A DNA stretch of 64,000 bases from Vibrio harveyi NBRC 15634 = ATCC 14126 = KCTC 12724 (GCF_001591145.1 NZ_BCUF01000014.1:1-64000), one strand, 5' to 3'. Positions 35,257 through 45,937 are shown, numbered from the stretch's first letter. A program made the numbers and translations. The notes: generated by a model from the sequence alone, not told the origin.

Positions 35257-36389
35257 TACAGCTCAAATCCTTCGAAGTCGTCTGCACTTACTTCATTGTC
35301 AATCTGACCAACAAGGTAAGAAGAGATTTCTGCTTCCTGCGGTGCAACTTGAACGTTATCCGATGACAACCAAGCGTTAATCCATGGGATAGGGTTTGAA
35401 GTTGCTTCAGGGTATGCTGCTGGTAGACCTACCGCTTGCATACGAATGTTCGTAATGTATTCAACGTATTGGCTAAGGATATCTTTATTTAGACCAATCA
35501 TTGAACCATCTTTAAATAGGTATTCAGCCCATTCTTTCTCTTGCTCTGCCGCTTCTTTGAATAGGTCAAAACAGTCTTGTTTTGCTTCTTCAGCGATTTG
35601 CATGAAAGAGAAGTCATCTTGACCGTTACGTAGCAGGTTGATCATATGCTGCGTACCGTTCAAGTGAAGCGCTTCATCACGAGCGATAAGCTTGATGATT
35701 TTCGCGTTACCTTCCATAAGCTCACGTTCAGCGAAAGCAAATGAACATGCGAAACTTACGTAGAAGCGGATTGCTTCTAGTGCGTTCACTGACATCAAAC
35801 AGACGTACAATTTCTTCTTCAGATCGTACAGGCTAACTTTAACCGTTTCACCGTTAAGAACGTGTTCGCCTTCACCGTAGCGGTGATAGTCGTTTGTCGC
35901 TTGGATCAGGTCATCGTAGTAATGCGCGATGTCTTTCGCACGCTTAAGAATGTGCTCGTTTTCTACGATGTCATCGAATACCACACTTGGATCATTCACG
36001 ATATTACGGATGATGTGCGTGTAAGAACGAGAGTGGATCGTCTCAGAGAACGACCAAGTTTCGATCCAAGTTTCTAACTCAGGTAGAGAAACCAGAGGAA
36101 GTAGCGCAACGTTCGGGCTACGACCTTGAATTGAGTCAAGCAGCGTTTGGTACTTCAGGTTTGAGATGAAGATGTGCTTCTCATGGTCAGGTAGCTTGTT
36201 GTAATCAATACGGTCGCTAGATACGTCAACTTCTTCTGGGCGCCAGAAGAAAGACAATTGCTTTTCGATAAGCTTTTCGAAGATCTCGAATTTTTGCTGG
36301 TCGTAACGAGCTACGTTCACTGATTGACCAAGGAACATTGGTTCCTTCAGTTGGTCATTTTTGTTCTGATTAAAAGTACTGTAAGCCAT
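35256..36389 (-). CDS. nrdB: Ribonucleotide reductase class Ia, beta subunit
   Basis: NrdB holds the diiron-tyrosyl radical that starts nucleotide reduction in NrdA. It is 377 aa, with the Y122-type radical tyrosine in [14 protein letters not shown], the iron ligands (Asp and Glu in the [21 protein letters not shown] and [11 protein letters not shown] helices) and the C-terminal tail FEGFEL that docks to NrdA. A good ribosome-binding site (AAAAGGAATTGAGGC) precedes ATG. It lies 81 bp after nrdA, with an unusual strong hairpin in between. Confidence 0.97.
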   Translation of the reverse strand: MAYSTFNQNKNDQLKEPMFLGQSVNVARYDQQKFEIFEKLIEKQLSFFWRPEEVDVSSDRIDYNKLPDHEKHIFISNLKYQTLLDSIQGRSPNVALLPLVSLPELETWIETWSFSETIHSRSYTHIIRNIVNDPSVVFDDIVENEHILKRAKDIAHYYDDLIQATNDYHRYGEGEHVLNGETVKVSLYDLKKKLYVCLMSVNALEAIRFYVSFACSFAFAERELMEGNAKIIKLIARDEALHLNGTQHMINLLRNGQDDFSFMQIAEEAKQDCFDLFKEAAEQEKEWAEYLFKDGSMIGLNKDILSQYVEYITNIRMQAVGLPAAYPEATSNPIPWINAWLSSDNVQVAPQEAEISSYLVGQIDNEVSADDFEGFEL

Positions 36390-36410
36390 AATGCCTCAAT
36401 TCCTTTTAGA

Positions 36411-36428
36411 CCTCCCCAAGTGGGGAGG
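36411..36428 (-). repeat. Intercistronic hairpin between nrdA and nrdB
   Basis: CCTCCCC and GGGGAGG pair with an AAGT loop (7 G-C-rich pairs). No T run follows, so it is not a typical terminator. It could stabilise or split the nrdA-nrdB transcript. Confidence 0.6.
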
Positions 36429-36470
36429 CGTTCGATTGTTTGTTACTACGAATTGTTTAAGTGGGGGAGA

Positions 36471-38753
36471 TTAAATCTTACAACCGCCGCCTGCACAATC
36501 GTCATCTTGTGGTTGAACTGCGTCTTTCTGGTCGTCTTTCGCACCGTCACGAGTGTTATGGTAGTAAAGCGTCTTCACACCAAACTTGTAAGCAGTCAGA
36601 AGGTCTTGAAGAAGTTTCTTCATTGGCACCTTACCGCTCTCATAACCAGAAGGATCGTAGTTTGTGTTCGCAGAGATCGCTTGGTCAACGAACTTCTGCA
36701 TAATGCCCACAAGGTGTAGGTAACCGTCGTTAGAACCGATGTTCCAAAGCAGTTCATAGTTGTCTTTAAGCTCAGCGAAATCTGGCACAACTTGTTTCAA
36801 GATACCGTCTTTCGACGCTTTAACAGACACGAAACCACGTGGCGGCTCAATACCGTTTGTTGCGTTAGAGATCTGAGAAGATGTCTCAGAAGGCATTAGC
36901 GCAGTCAGTGTTGAGTTACGCAGACCGTGTTCCATGATTTCTTGACGTAGGCTGTCCCAATCGTAGTGCAGCTCTTCGTCACAAATTAGGTCAACGTCTT
37001 TCTTGTAAGTGTCGATAGGCAGTAGACCTTTCGCGTAGTTCGTTTCGTTAAACGAAGGACACTTACCTTGCTCTTTCGCAAGCGCAACAGAGGCTTTCAA
37101 TAGGTAGTATTGAATCGCTTCAAATGTACGGTGAGTTAGACCGTTTGCGCTGCCGTCAGAGTACTTAACGCCATTCTTCGCTAGGTAGTATGCGAAGTTG
37201 ATAACACCAACACCCAGCGTACGACGGTTCATTGTCGATTTGTATGCAGCTGGTAGTGGATAATCTTGATAATCAAGCAGTGCATCTAGCGCACGAACAA
37301 CAAGCTCAGACAGTTCTTCGAAGTCATCCAGAGACTTGATTGCACCAAGGTTAAACGCAGACAGTGTACATAGCGCGATTTCGCCCGAGTCATCTTCAAC
37401 GTTAGTTAGTGGCTTGGTTGGCAGCGCGATTTCCAAACATAGGTTTGATTGACGAACTGGTGCTACTTCTGAATCGAACGGGCTGTGCGTATTACAGTGG
37501 TCTACGTTCTGAATGTAAATACGACCAGTTGATGCGCGCTCTTGCATTAGAAGAGTGAACATTTCAATCGCTTTAACGGTCTCTTTTTTGATTGAAGGAT
37601 CGTTTTCGTATTTCACGTATAGACGCTCGAATTCTTCTTGATTTTCAAAGAATGCGTCGTACAGACCTGGTACGTCAGATGGTGAGAATAGCGTGATGTT
37701 GCCACCTTCCACTAGGCGTTGATACATCAGTTTGTTCAACTGAACACCGTAGTCCATGTGACGAACACGGTTCTCTTCAACACCACGGTTGTTCTTAAGA
37801 ACCATTAGCGAGCGCGCTTCACCGTGCCATAGTGGGTAGAACACAGTTGCTGCACCACCACGAACACCACCTTGAGAACAGCACTTAACTGCTGTTTGGA
37901 AGTATTTGTAGAACGGGATACAACCTGTATGGAATGCTTCACCACCACGGATCTCAGAACCTAGTGCACGGATACGACCAGCGTTGATACCGATACCAGC
38001 ACGTTGAGAAACGTAACGTACGATTGAACTTGCTGTTGCGTTGATAGAATCTAGGCTATCACCACACTCGATCAGCACACATGAGCTGAACTGACGAGTA
38101 GGGGTACGTACACCAGACATGATTGGTGTAGGTAGAGAAATCTTAAATGTCGATGTCGCATCGTAGAAACGTTTGATGTAGTCAAGACGCGTTTCTTTCG
38201 GGTAGTTAGCGAACAAGCAAGCAGACACTAGAATGTAAAGGAACTGAGCACTTTCGTAGATTTCACCCGATACACGGTTTTGAACGAAGTACTTACCTTC
38301 TAGTTGTTTTACAGCAGCGTAAGAGAAATCAAGGTCGCGCTTGTGATCGATGTAAGCATCAAGCTCGTCCAATTCAGCTTTTGTGTAGTCTTCTAGGATG
38401 TGTTGGTCGTACTTACCCATATCAACAAGACGAGCTACGTGGTTGTAAAGCGTTGGCGGCTCATATTGACCGTATGCTTTCTTACGTAGGTGGAATACCG
38501 CTAGGCGAGCAGCTAGGTATTGGTAATCCGGTGTTTCTTCTGAAATCAAATCTGCAGCAGACTTGATGATAGTCTCGTGGATATCTGTCGTCGTAATGCC
38601 GTCGTAAAACTGGATGTGAGCACGTAGTTCTACTTGTGATACCGATACGTTGTTCAGGCCTTCTGCAGCCCAAGTAATAACGCGATGGATTTTCTCCAGA
38701 TCGATAGTTTCTTTGCGGCCATCACGTTTAGTGACGGTAAGTTGTTGGTTCAT
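36471..38753 (-). CDS. nrdA: Ribonucleotide reductase class Ia, alpha subunit
   Basis: NrdA reduces ribonucleoside diphosphates to deoxyribonucleotides. At 760 aa it has the E. coli length (761). Visible features are the N-terminal ATP-cone (residues ~1-90: TVTKRDGRKETIDLEKIHRV), the active-site Cys in QFSSCVLIECGDSLDSI, NLCLEIALPT with the radical Cys and Glu, the other active Cys near C462, and the C-terminal redox pair in DDCAGGGCKI. The ATP-cone predicts dATP feedback. NrdR boxes and a DnaA box lie upstream. It is first of nrdA-nrdB-yfaE. Confidence 0.97.
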   Translation of the reverse strand: MNQQLTVTKRDGRKETIDLEKIHRVITWAAEGLNNVSVSQVELRAHIQFYDGITTTDIHETIIKSAADLISEETPDYQYLAARLAVFHLRKKAYGQYEPPTLYNHVARLVDMGKYDQHILEDYTKAELDELDAYIDHKRDLDFSYAAVKQLEGKYFVQNRVSGEIYESAQFLYILVSACLFANYPKETRLDYIKRFYDATSTFKISLPTPIMSGVRTPTRQFSSCVLIECGDSLDSINATASSIVRYVSQRAGIGINAGRIRALGSEIRGGEAFHTGCIPFYKYFQTAVKCCSQGGVRGGAATVFYPLWHGEARSLMVLKNNRGVEENRVRHMDYGVQLNKLMYQRLVEGGNITLFSPSDVPGLYDAFFENQEEFERLYVKYENDPSIKKETVKAIEMFTLLMQERASTGRIYIQNVDHCNTHSPFDSEVAPVRQSNLCLEIALPTKPLTNVEDDSGEIALCTLSAFNLGAIKSLDDFEELSELVVRALDALLDYQDYPLPAAYKSTMNRRTLGVGVINFAYYLAKNGVKYSDGSANGLTHRTFEAIQYYLLKASVALAKEQGKCPSFNETNYAKGLLPIDTYKKDVDLICDEELHYDWDSLRQEIMEHGLRNSTLTALMPSETSSQISNATNGIEPPRGFVSVKASKDGILKQVVPDFAELKDNYELLWNIGSNDGYLHLVGIMQKFVDQAISANTNYDPSGYESGKVPMKKLLQDLLTAYKFGVKTLYYHNTRDGAKDDQKDAVQPQDDDCAGGGCKI

Positions 38754-38849
38754 TCTGCTTTATTTCCCTAAGAAAACTGATAAAAGCCGTATTTTTGTTT
38801 GTTTATGTGCAAAACTTGTAAAATTTGCGGCGGCTTTGTGATCAAAGTC

Positions 38850-38886
38850 TATCTATATATTGTAGTCGAAACACAAGATATAGGGG
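38850..38886. promoter_or_regulatory. Two NrdR boxes upstream of nrdA
   Basis: Box 1 (CTATATATTGTAG from 38853) and box 2 (CAAGATATAGGGG from 38874) both fit the NrdR consensus CwAtATaTwG. Their equivalent bases are 21 bp apart, two helical turns, as in other nrd promoters. They lie about 100-130 bp before the nrdA start. Confidence 0.85.
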
Positions 38887-38955
38887 TTCATTTGTTTGCG
38901 AGTTACAAGATAGTGCTGTTACCCCAATTTTTCAAGGCACAGGTTTGGGATGACT

Positions 38956-38964
38956 TGTGGATAA
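38956..38964. promoter_or_regulatory. DnaA box upstream of nrdA
   Basis: TGTGGATAA is the exact complement of the consensus TTATCCACA. It lies about 200 bp before nrdA. E. coli nrdAB is known to have DnaA boxes in the same position, coupling dNTP supply to replication. Confidence 0.7.
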
Positions 38965-39165
38965 CTAACAAAATAAAAAAAAACAGTAAGTGAACACTAA
39001 CCGATGAGAAAAGGGCTGACTTGAATGGGGAAAAATACGTTTTTTAAATCGGTTCATAAATAACCGCATGTAAAAATATTTTCCTTGATCTTTGACAGTT
39101 TTTGTTTGTTAAAAATAGTTTGGTCAAAATGGAATCTAGAGCACTTTTTTTCGACAGAAATTGAC

Positions 39166-39198
39166 AAAAAAAGCGGCGCATCTATGCTACCGCTTTTT
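39166..39198. terminator. Terminator past ubiG
   Basis: AAAAAGCGG and CCGCTTTTT form the outer stem, with GCAT/ATGC inside the loop. T or A runs flank both sides, so it can work in both directions. It sits about 45 bp past the ubiG stop. A second hairpin, GATGCT/AGCATC (39209-39233), lies in between. Confidence 0.7.
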
Positions 39199-39242
39199 CT
39201 CAATCTTGATGCTCGTTTTTTGCTTAAGCATCAATCGAACCA

Positions 39243-39950
39243 TCAATATTTTGTAGTATGAACGATGTAGTTTACATCCACATTACGACCAAGTTTGTAG
39301 CTATCGTTGAGTGGGTTGTAATGTAAGCCTGTGATACCCATCTCGGTAAGGTCTGTCTGGTCAATCATCTTCATCATTTCACCAGGTTTGATGAACTTCT
39401 CATGATCGTGTGTACCTTCTGGCACAATCTTAAGCAACTTCTCTGCACCCACAATGGCAAATAGGTAAGATTTGATATTACGGTTCAAGGTAGAGAAGAA
39501 AACGTGACCGCCAGGTTTGACCAATGCAGCACAAGAACGAATCACTGAAAGTGGATCTGGAACGTGTTCAAGCATTTCCATGCAAGTGACAACGTCATAG
39601 GTTCCTGCATTTTCTGCTGCGTGGTCTTCAATCGTGCTTTGGATGTAAGTCAACTTAGTGCCAGTCTCAAGTGCATGTAGGCGAGCGACCTCAAGAGGCT
39701 CTTTACCCATATCCAAACCAGTAACTACTGCACCTTCTTTAGCCATGCTCTCAGCTAGGATGCCACCACCACAGCCAACATCGAGCACTTTTTTACCAAA
39801 TAAGCCGTCTGCTTTCTCTAGGACATAGTTCAAGCGAAGCGGGTTAATTTGATGAAGTGGCTTGAACTCGCCTTCTAAATCCCACCAACGAGAAGCCATC
39901 TCTTCGAATTTCTTAATTTCACTTGGGTCGACGTTTTGTGCTTTAGTCAT
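39243..39950 (-). CDS. ubiG: Ubiquinone biosynthesis O-methyltransferase
   Basis: UbiG catalyses both O-methylations of ubiquinone synthesis using SAM. The 235-aa protein has SAM-binding motif I in [14 protein letters not shown], with [15 protein letters not shown] and [14 protein letters not shown] downstream. The C-terminal part contains the membrane-associating segment near [25 protein letters not shown]. It is divergent from gyrA with 309 bp between them, the same arrangement as ubiG-gyrA in E. coli. Single-gene unit followed by a hairpin terminator. Confidence 0.97.
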   Translation of the reverse strand: MTKAQNVDPSEIKKFEEMASRWWDLEGEFKPLHQINPLRLNYVLEKADGLFGKKVLDVGCGGGILAESMAKEGAVVTGLDMGKEPLEVARLHALETGTKLTYIQSTIEDHAAENAGTYDVVTCMEMLEHVPDPLSVIRSCAALVKPGGHVFFSTLNRNIKSYLFAIVGAEKLLKIVPEGTHDHEKFIKPGEMMKMIDQTDLTEMGITGLHYNPLNDSYKLGRNVDVNYIVHTTKY

Positions 39951-40205
39951 GATTGTTATATCGCTTCGCTAATAGTCCTTTGGAAGGCGAGATTATACTC
40001 CAATGGTACGATACGTTAAAACTGGTTCTTTTCTCACAATCGCTACAGGAGAGATTTTTGACTGATGTTGGTGGAAATATAGTCAGTTTTCATAAAGATA
40101 TGGGATGAATGTGCAAATTCTCTTCATTTAACCTATAACCAAGCTCACAACCTGATAAAACGAGTGGGAAAGTGATGCCCCGTTGATGAATTGTGTGTTA
40201 TATTT

Positions 40206-40234
40206 TTGCACCTTACACGTATCGTAATTACGAT
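40206..40234 (+). promoter_or_regulatory. Probable gyrA promoter
   Basis: TTGCAC (40206-40211), 17-bp spacer and TACGAT (40229-40234) lie about 26 bp before the gyrA ATG. The spacer carries an inverted repeat around GTAATTAC. The rest of the 309-bp gap between ubiG and gyrA holds no gene that I can see. Confidence 0.5.
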
Positions 40235-40259
40235 CAGATAATAGAGGGATAATGGCTCT

Positions 40260-42899
40260 ATGAGCGATTTAGCTAAAGAGATCACGCCCGTAAACATTGA
40301 AGATGAGCTTAGAGGTTCATATCTAGACTACGCGATGTCTGTCATCGTGGGTCGTGCTCTTCCAGATGTGCGTGATGGCCTAAAACCAGTACACCGCCGC
40401 GTTTTATTCGCGATGAACGTACTAGGCAACGATTGGAACAAACCATATAAAAAATCAGCCCGTGTTGTCGGCGACGTAATCGGTAAATATCACCCACACG
40501 GTGATAGTGCTGTGTACGACACAATCGTACGTATGGCTCAGCCGTTCTCACTTCGTTACATGCTGGTCGATGGTCAAGGTAACTTTGGCTCGATCGATGG
40601 CGACTCTGCTGCGGCAATGCGTTATACCGAAGTACGTATGGCGAAAATGGCCCACGAACTTCTGGCTGACCTAGACAAAGAAACTGTGGACTACGTACCT
40701 AACTACGATGGTACGGAGCAAATTCCTGCAGTTCTTCCTACTAAAATTCCTAACCTACTGGTAAACGGTTCTTCCGGTATCGCGGTAGGTATGGCAACCA
40801 ACATCCCGCCACATAACCTTGGCGAAGTGATCGATGGCTGTCTTGCATACATCAATAATGAAGAAATCACTATTGATGAGCTAATGGATTACATTCCTGG
40901 TCCTGATTTCCCAACTGCGGCGCTTATCAGCGGTCGTAAAGGTATTGTAGACGCGTACAAAACAGGTCGCGGCAAAATCTACATGCGTTCAAAAGCGGAA
41001 ATCGAAGTGGAGAAGAATGGTAAAGAAACCATCATCGTCACTGAAATCCCTTACCAGGTGAACAAAGCTCGTTTGATCGAGAAGATCGCTGAGCTAGTAA
41101 AAGATAAGAAAGTAGAAGGCATTAGTGCGCTACGTGACGAGTCTGATAAAGATGGTATGCGTATCGTAATTGAATGTAAGCGCGATGCAGTGGGTGAAGT
41201 TGTTCTAAACAACCTTTACGCACAAACTCAGCTTCAAACCACTTTCGGTATCAACATGGTTGCGCTAAACAACGGCCAACCTCAGCTATTCAACCTAAAA
41301 GACATGTTGAAGTGCTTCGTTGATCACCGTCGTGAAGTTGTGACTCGTCGTACTATTTTCGAATTGCGTAAAGCGCGTGAACGTGCGCATATCCTTGAAG
41401 CACTTTCTCTTGCTCTTGCGAACATTGACGAAGTTATCGAACTCATCAAAAACGCACCAACTCCAGCTGAAGCAAAAGTTGGCTTGGTATCGCGTGGTTG
41501 GGATCTTGGTAACGTAGCATCAATGCTAGAGCGTGCTGGTACTGACGCTGCACGTCCTGAATGGCTAGAAGATCAATACGGTATCCGTGATGGTCTGTAC
41601 TACCTAACAGAAACTCAAGCTCAAGCGATTCTAGAACTTCGCCTACACCGTCTAACTGGTCTAGAGCATGAGAAGATTCTTGATGAATACAAAGCGCTAT
41701 TGGACGAAATTGCAGAGCTAATGCACATCCTTGCAAGCACTGAGCGTTTGATGGAAGTGATCCGTGAAGAACTTGAAGCGGTTCGCGATGGTTACGGCGA
41801 TGAGCGTCGTACAGAAATTACAGCAGCTAGCCATGACATTGACATGGAAGAGCTGATCGCTCGTGAAGACGTAGTAGTAACTCTGTCTCACGAAGGTTAT
41901 GTTAAGTACCAAATCCTAAGCGACTACGAAGCTCAGCGTCGTGGTGGTAAAGGTAAGAGTGCAACGAAGATGAAAGATGAAGACTTCATCGAGCGTCTAC
42001 TTGTTGCAAATACTCACGATAACATTCTGTGTTTCTCAACTCGTGGTAAGACTTACCGTCTGAAAGTTTACCAATTACCTCATGCAACTCGTACTGCACG
42101 TGGTAAGCCAATCGTAAACATCCTTCCACTTGAGGAAGGTGAACGTATCACGGCAATCCTTCCGGTAGATGAGTTCTCTCCAGAGAAGTTTATCTTCATG
42201 GCTACGGGTGACGGTACGGTTAAGAAGACTCCTCTGAACCAGTTTGCTAACGTACGTTCAAACGGTCTGATCGCTGTTAACCTACGTGATGATGACTCTT
42301 TGATCGGCGTTGATATCACTACAGGTTCCAGCGATATCATGCTGTTCTCTAAAGCAGGTAAAGTGGTTCGCTTTAGCGAAGACAAAGTACGTGCAATGGG
42401 TCGTACAGCGGCAGGTGTTCGCGGTATGAAGCTAGCAGATGATGATCAAGTGGTTTCTTTGATCGTTCCATCAAACGAAGGCGATATCCTAACGGTTACT
42501 CAAAACGGTTATGGTAAACGTACTGAACTAGCAGAATACCCAACGAAAGGTCGTGCAACTCAGGGCGTTGTGTCTATCAAGGTTTCTGAGCGTAACGGTC
42601 CAGTAGTTGGCGCGGTACAAGTAGAAGAAGGCGACGAGATGATGATGATCACCGACGCTGGTACTCTAGTACGTACACGTGTTGCGGAAGTTAGCCAAGT
42701 TGGTCGTAACACTCAAGGTGTAACGCTTATCCGTACAGCTGAAGATGAGTCAGTGGTTGGTTTGCAGCGCATTGATGAAGTTGAAGAAGTAGAACTGCCA
42801 GAAGGCGAAGAAGCGGAAGCAACAGAAGCAAATGCAGAAGGTCAAACGCCTGAAGCACCAGCAGCAGATGATGCAGCAGAAGGTTCTGAAGAAGAGTAA
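40260..42899 (+). CDS. gyrA: DNA gyrase subunit A
   Basis: GyrA makes and reseals the double-strand break by which gyrase introduces negative supercoils. The 879-aa protein has the winged-helix/tower breakage domain with catalytic Tyr122 ([10 protein letters not shown]) and a C-terminal six-bladed DNA-wrapping domain with the GyrA box QRRGGKG. In the quinolone-resistance region the sequence is [17 protein letters not shown], so Ser83 and Asp87 are wild-type and target-based quinolone resistance is not expected. The last ~35 residues form a long Glu/Ala-rich acidic tail ([18 protein letters not shown]). Start ATG with AGAGGG upstream. The codon bias is typical of a highly expressed gene. Confidence 0.98.
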   Translation: MSDLAKEITPVNIEDELRGSYLDYAMSVIVGRALPDVRDGLKPVHRRVLFAMNVLGNDWNKPYKKSARVVGDVIGKYHPHGDSAVYDTIVRMAQPFSLRYMLVDGQGNFGSIDGDSAAAMRYTEVRMAKMAHELLADLDKETVDYVPNYDGTEQIPAVLPTKIPNLLVNGSSGIAVGMATNIPPHNLGEVIDGCLAYINNEEITIDELMDYIPGPDFPTAALISGRKGIVDAYKTGRGKIYMRSKAEIEVEKNGKETIIVTEIPYQVNKARLIEKIAELVKDKKVEGISALRDESDKDGMRIVIECKRDAVGEVVLNNLYAQTQLQTTFGINMVALNNGQPQLFNLKDMLKCFVDHRREVVTRRTIFELRKARERAHILEALSLALANIDEVIELIKNAPTPAEAKVGLVSRGWDLGNVASMLERAGTDAARPEWLEDQYGIRDGLYYLTETQAQAILELRLHRLTGLEHEKILDEYKALLDEIAELMHILASTERLMEVIREELEAVRDGYGDERRTEITAASHDIDMEELIAREDVVVTLSHEGYVKYQILSDYEAQRRGGKGKSATKMKDEDFIERLLVANTHDNILCFSTRGKTYRLKVYQLPHATRTARGKPIVNILPLEEGERITAILPVDEFSPEKFIFMATGDGTVKKTPLNQFANVRSNGLIAVNLRDDDSLIGVDITTGSSDIMLFSKAGKVVRFSEDKVRAMGRTAAGVRGMKLADDDQVVSLIVPSNEGDILTVTQNGYGKRTELAEYPTKGRATQGVVSIKVSERNGPVVGAVQVEEGDEMMMITDAGTLVRTRVAEVSQVGRNTQGVTLIRTAEDESVVGLQRIDEVEEVELPEGEEAEATEANAEGQTPEAPAADDAAEGSEEE

Positions 42900-42923
42900 T
42901 CTTTTCCTTTACATCTAAGTTTG

Positions 42924-42951
42924 AAAGCCGAGCATTACGCTCGGCTTTTTT
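42924..42951 (+). terminator. gyrA terminator
   Basis: AAAGCCGAGC and GCTCGGCTTT form a 10-bp stem with a 5-nt loop followed by TTTT, 26 bp past the stop. Confidence 0.9.
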
Positions 42952-43020
42952 GTATCTGTATCAACGCAATATTGAGAGGAAGTCAGTAAACTAAACCAAT
43001 ATTTGCTTGTGGGGTACATT

Positions 43021-43644
43021 ATGTCTGCTTGGTTCTTCGTTGCCATCACTCTGATGGGATTATTCGTCGTGGTGTTATCGCTCAGCGCTTCAAAGGTCAA
43101 ACCGGCTCAATGGTTTGGGCTTTGTACTTTAGTTTTGGTTGTTACTAGTGCTAGCTTTTTACTCTTGCGACAAACGCCACCGCCAACAATGCAAGCCGAG
43201 ATGTCACGTATGACCAATGCACGGGATATCATGCAAGAGATCCAAGACCAGTTGCGCGAAGACCCAAATAATGCAGCATTGTGGTTTCAATTAGGGCAGG
43301 GCTATCTTGTTGAAGGGGAGCTTGATGGAGCATTGATTTGTTTTGATTATGCTATTCAGCTTAGTGACGTTGTTAGTGCCACCCAACTTGCCGCGAAAGC
43401 CACCACACTATATTACCTCCACCAACAATCCATGACGGAAGAAGTCACTCTGCTACTTGAGCAAGCCTTACAGCTCGAGCAGCACAATGAAGCCGCTTTG
43501 TCTTTGATTGCAAATGACCACTTTTTGTCATTTCGTTTTCAAGAAGCCATTGATACCTGGGTACTATTATTAGATTCCAATGATCCTAATTTGGATCGTG
43601 TACAAATCATAAACTCAATCAACAAAGCGAAAGAGTTGTTGTAA
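43021..43644 (+). CDS. nrfG: NrfG-like TPR protein for nitrite-reductase maturation
   Basis: NrfG is a membrane-anchored TPR chaperone that, with NrfE and NrfF, attaches the special heme to the CXXCK site of NrfA. This 207-aa protein has one N-terminal transmembrane anchor (FVAITLMGLFVVVLSLSAS), a linker, then TPR-like repeats (LREDPNNAALWFQLGQGYL, LEQHNEAALSLIANDHFLS). The tail VQIINSINKAKELL aligns with E. coli NrfG. I use the ATG at 43021, which has TGTGGGG upstream; an earlier in-frame start at 43003 is less well placed. It sits alone between gyrA and a lipoprotein, apart from the nrfBCDE-nrfF block at 46.4-51.5 kb. CcmI-like proteins are the alternative. Confidence 0.75.
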   Translation: MSAWFFVAITLMGLFVVVLSLSASKVKPAQWFGLCTLVLVVTSASFLLLRQTPPPTMQAEMSRMTNARDIMQEIQDQLREDPNNAALWFQLGQGYLVEGELDGALICFDYAIQLSDVVSATQLAAKATTLYYLHQQSMTEEVTLLLEQALQLEQHNEAALSLIANDHFLSFRFQEAIDTWVLLLDSNDPNLDRVQIINSINKAKELL

Positions 43645-43858
43645 GCATATAATTAGGGGGCTGTTGACCCTTCGTGCTGATTTCTGCAGCGAATTGTTGG
43701 GCCTTTACACAAAGCAGAGGTTTTGATGTGCAGTTCGTCTTTATGAGAAGCCAAAAACGCAGTAGAAGTGACCAATCAACGCTACCCCAAAGGGGCATCT
43801 AAAATTAACCGCGAAAGATAAACAGCCTCTGGAGCAGTAAAAGGAAAGTGGGTGATGA

Positions 43859-44413
43859 ATGAACAATAAAGCGTTAGGGATATTAGCGGTGCTATGCGGT
43901 TCCGTGTTGGCGGGTTGTACCTCTTCCGATCATTCCGGTTCCTCATCTTCGGCTTATTACGCTTCTGGTTACTACGACCCATGGTGGTACGATCATGATG
44001 ATTATTGGATTTACTACTACCCAGGTTGTTGTGATAACGATGACGAGTATAAAGAGAAGTTGGAAGCGTGGTGGAACGGTTTGGATGAAGAACAACAACA
44101 ATCCATCAAAGACAAAGTTGAAGATTGGAAAGACGATGATATGTCCGCCAACATCGACACCATGAAACGTCAGCTTGACGATCACTGGCAATCGCTACCA
44201 GAAGAACAAAAGCAGGAGATTCAAACTAAATGGGAGAATCGTCCGGAACGCATCGAACCAGCGTTGATGCAAGACAAAGCATTGAAAGAAAAAGTGCAAC
44301 AAAGAGAAACGCGACCAGAGACAAAAGTTCAACGCCCGGTAGCAAAACCTAGCATTCAAATGCCTAAAACACGTCCAAATATACAGCCCAGACCGAGACT
44401 TCCTCGCCGTTAA
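43859..44413 (+). CDS. Tyr/Trp/Asp-rich lipoprotein of unknown function
   Basis: A 184-aa lipoprotein. The signal peptide ends in a clear lipobox (SVLAGC, modified Cys at residue 19) and is followed by a Ser-rich linker. A striking aromatic and acidic stretch follows (ASGYYDPWWYDHDDYWIYYY), then two adjacent Cys (PGCCDNDDE). The rest is highly charged and helical (KEKLEAWWNGLDEEQQQS, DDMSANIDTMKRQLDDHW), with a basic Pro/Arg-rich end (RPNIQPRPRLPRR) that might contact peptidoglycan or lipopolysaccharide. ATG is preceded by AGGAAAGTGGGTG. No domain was recognised; it is opposite the nrf genes and not obviously linked to them. Confidence 0.8.
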   Translation: MNNKALGILAVLCGSVLAGCTSSDHSGSSSSAYYASGYYDPWWYDHDDYWIYYYPGCCDNDDEYKEKLEAWWNGLDEEQQQSIKDKVEDWKDDDMSANIDTMKRQLDDHWQSLPEEQKQEIQTKWENRPERIEPALMQDKALKEKVQQRETRPETKVQRPVAKPSIQMPKTRPNIQPRPRLPRR

Positions 44414-44457
44414 TTATAAGGCGAGCTGGGTTTAGTTCGTCTTTTCCTACGATCAAA

Positions 44458-44481
44458 CAAAAAGGGCGCATTGTGCGCCCT
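44458..44481 (-). terminator. nrfA terminator
   Basis: AGGGCGCA and TGCGCCCT pair with a TTG loop (44463-44481). A T-rich tract (TTTTTGTTTG) follows on the minus strand, 28 bp past the nrfA stop. Confidence 0.85.
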
Positions 44482-44509
44482 GTACTTTGCATGGTGTTAT
44501 CTTAGTTGA

Positions 44510-45937
44510 TTAGTACGTTGCTTCGCGCTCCGCTGCTGCTTTATCCCAATCTGGAACCACGGTCTCTAAGAAGTGTTTCTTGTCCGCGTTCATTTTTTCC
44601 ATATCCATCCCAAGAGCTTGTTGTGCTTTGGCCTTAGTTGAAATATCAGGGATCTGTACTGGGTCAGTAATGCCTTTCGTCGCTAGTAAACGAACCAGCT
44701 TAGTACGGGCGTCTGCTGCGCGGTCGACTGCAGTACCCAGTACTTCAAGTGCCACTTCAGGCGCGTGCATATGAACGCCATGAGAGGCAATTGCGTAATC
44801 CCAACGCCATTGTGCATGGCGGATATCTTGAAGGATAGGTTGCATCTCTTCTTCTGTTGCCCCGGCTTTCCATGCAGCTCCTGCCTCAAAGTGCGCTGCC
44901 ACGATTTGCTTCTCGGCAGTGAGCTTCATGTTCAGTACTTGCGCTTTGCGAGTCGAAACGATGCCTTGCAGCTGTTCTTTGGTTTGGGTATGACATTGCG
45001 CACACGTGTCTTCGAAACGATCAAATGGGTTACCCACTTTGTGATCGGTGTAAACTGTGCCGTCTTCTTTGGTTACTTTAGGCATGTGACAGTCCACGCA
45101 GACCACTTTGTTTTTGCCATGGATACCATCACGCCACGTTTCGTAACCCGGGTGCTGTGCTTTCAACATTGGTGCCTTGGAGACTGCATGCGTCCAATCT
45201 TTGAAATTTAGCGCGTCGTAGTATTTCTCCATGTCATTAACGGTAGTGCCCATGTCCCATGGGAATTTGACGGCTTTCGTCGGACCCGTAAAGTAGTACT
45301 CTACGTGACATTGCGCACATACTGATGCTTGTTTATCTAGGCGAGATTGCTGATCAAAGTTTTTGCCTATTGTATCGAATGCACGTTCTACGTATGGACG
45401 GGTCAATGCTAAAGCTGGCTCACCTTTCTTAAACTCTTCAGAGCGTGTGTCATGACAGTCAGAACAACCGATCGGGTTGACGATTTCTGAGCCTAAACGT
45501 GCCCATTTCCCTTCGAAATAACCGTCTTCACCTCGCTCTTCAATCACACGCGCCACATCTGGGCTTTTACAGCTCCAACACGCCATTGGCATGGGACCGG
45601 ACTTCTCATCGCTAGGTGCACCAGTACGTAGAGTTTGGCGAACATCATCGAGTGCGTAAAAGTGACCGCGTGCCTTGTTGTAGTCTTTCGCGAATCCATA
45701 GCCTGCCCATAAGATTACCATGTTCGGATCTTCGCCTAGGGCATCTTCAATATGTTCGCTCTCAGAGGTGGCTTTCCATGAGTGGTATTGGTCAGGGTGT
45801 TGTTGCTCAAAGGCATCATTGCGAGGGTCCATGAGACCTTTCTCTTCTGCTGCCAACGGAGCGCCGGCCAAAAATAATTGGCTGGCGAATAAGGTCGCAA
45901 CCGCGATTGGTGCGCTCATCCAGTGTTTTATGCTCAC
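44510..45937 (-). CDS. nrfA: Pentaheme cytochrome c nitrite reductase (NrfA)
   Basis: NrfA reduces nitrite to ammonium in the periplasm with six electrons. The 475-aa protein starts with a Sec signal peptide (residues 1-30, ending APLAA). It has five heme-binding motifs: the catalytic CWSCK (residues 120-124, Lys ligand) and CSDCH, CAQCH, CVDCH and CAQCH. Conserved active-site residues lie around [14 protein letters not shown] and [14 protein letters not shown]. It is transcribed away from nrfB across a 450-bp gap with FNR and NarP sites. The E. coli order nrfABCDEFG is split here. A terminator follows. Confidence 0.97.
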   Translation of the reverse strand: MSIKHWMSAPIAVATLFASQLFLAGAPLAAEEKGLMDPRNDAFEQQHPDQYHSWKATSESEHIEDALGEDPNMVILWAGYGFAKDYNKARGHFYALDDVRQTLRTGAPSDEKSGPMPMACWSCKSPDVARVIEERGEDGYFEGKWARLGSEIVNPIGCSDCHDTRSEEFKKGEPALALTRPYVERAFDTIGKNFDQQSRLDKQASVCAQCHVEYYFTGPTKAVKFPWDMGTTVNDMEKYYDALNFKDWTHAVSKAPMLKAQHPGYETWRDGIHGKNKVVCVDCHMPKVTKEDGTVYTDHKVGNPFDRFEDTCAQCHTQTKEQLQGIVSTRKAQVLNMKLTAEKQIVAAHFEAGAAWKAGATEEEMQPILQDIRHAQWRWDYAIASHGVHMHAPEVALEVLGTAVDRAADARTKLVRLLATKGITDPVQIPDISTKAKAQQALGMDMEKMNADKKHFLETVVPDWDKAAAEREATY

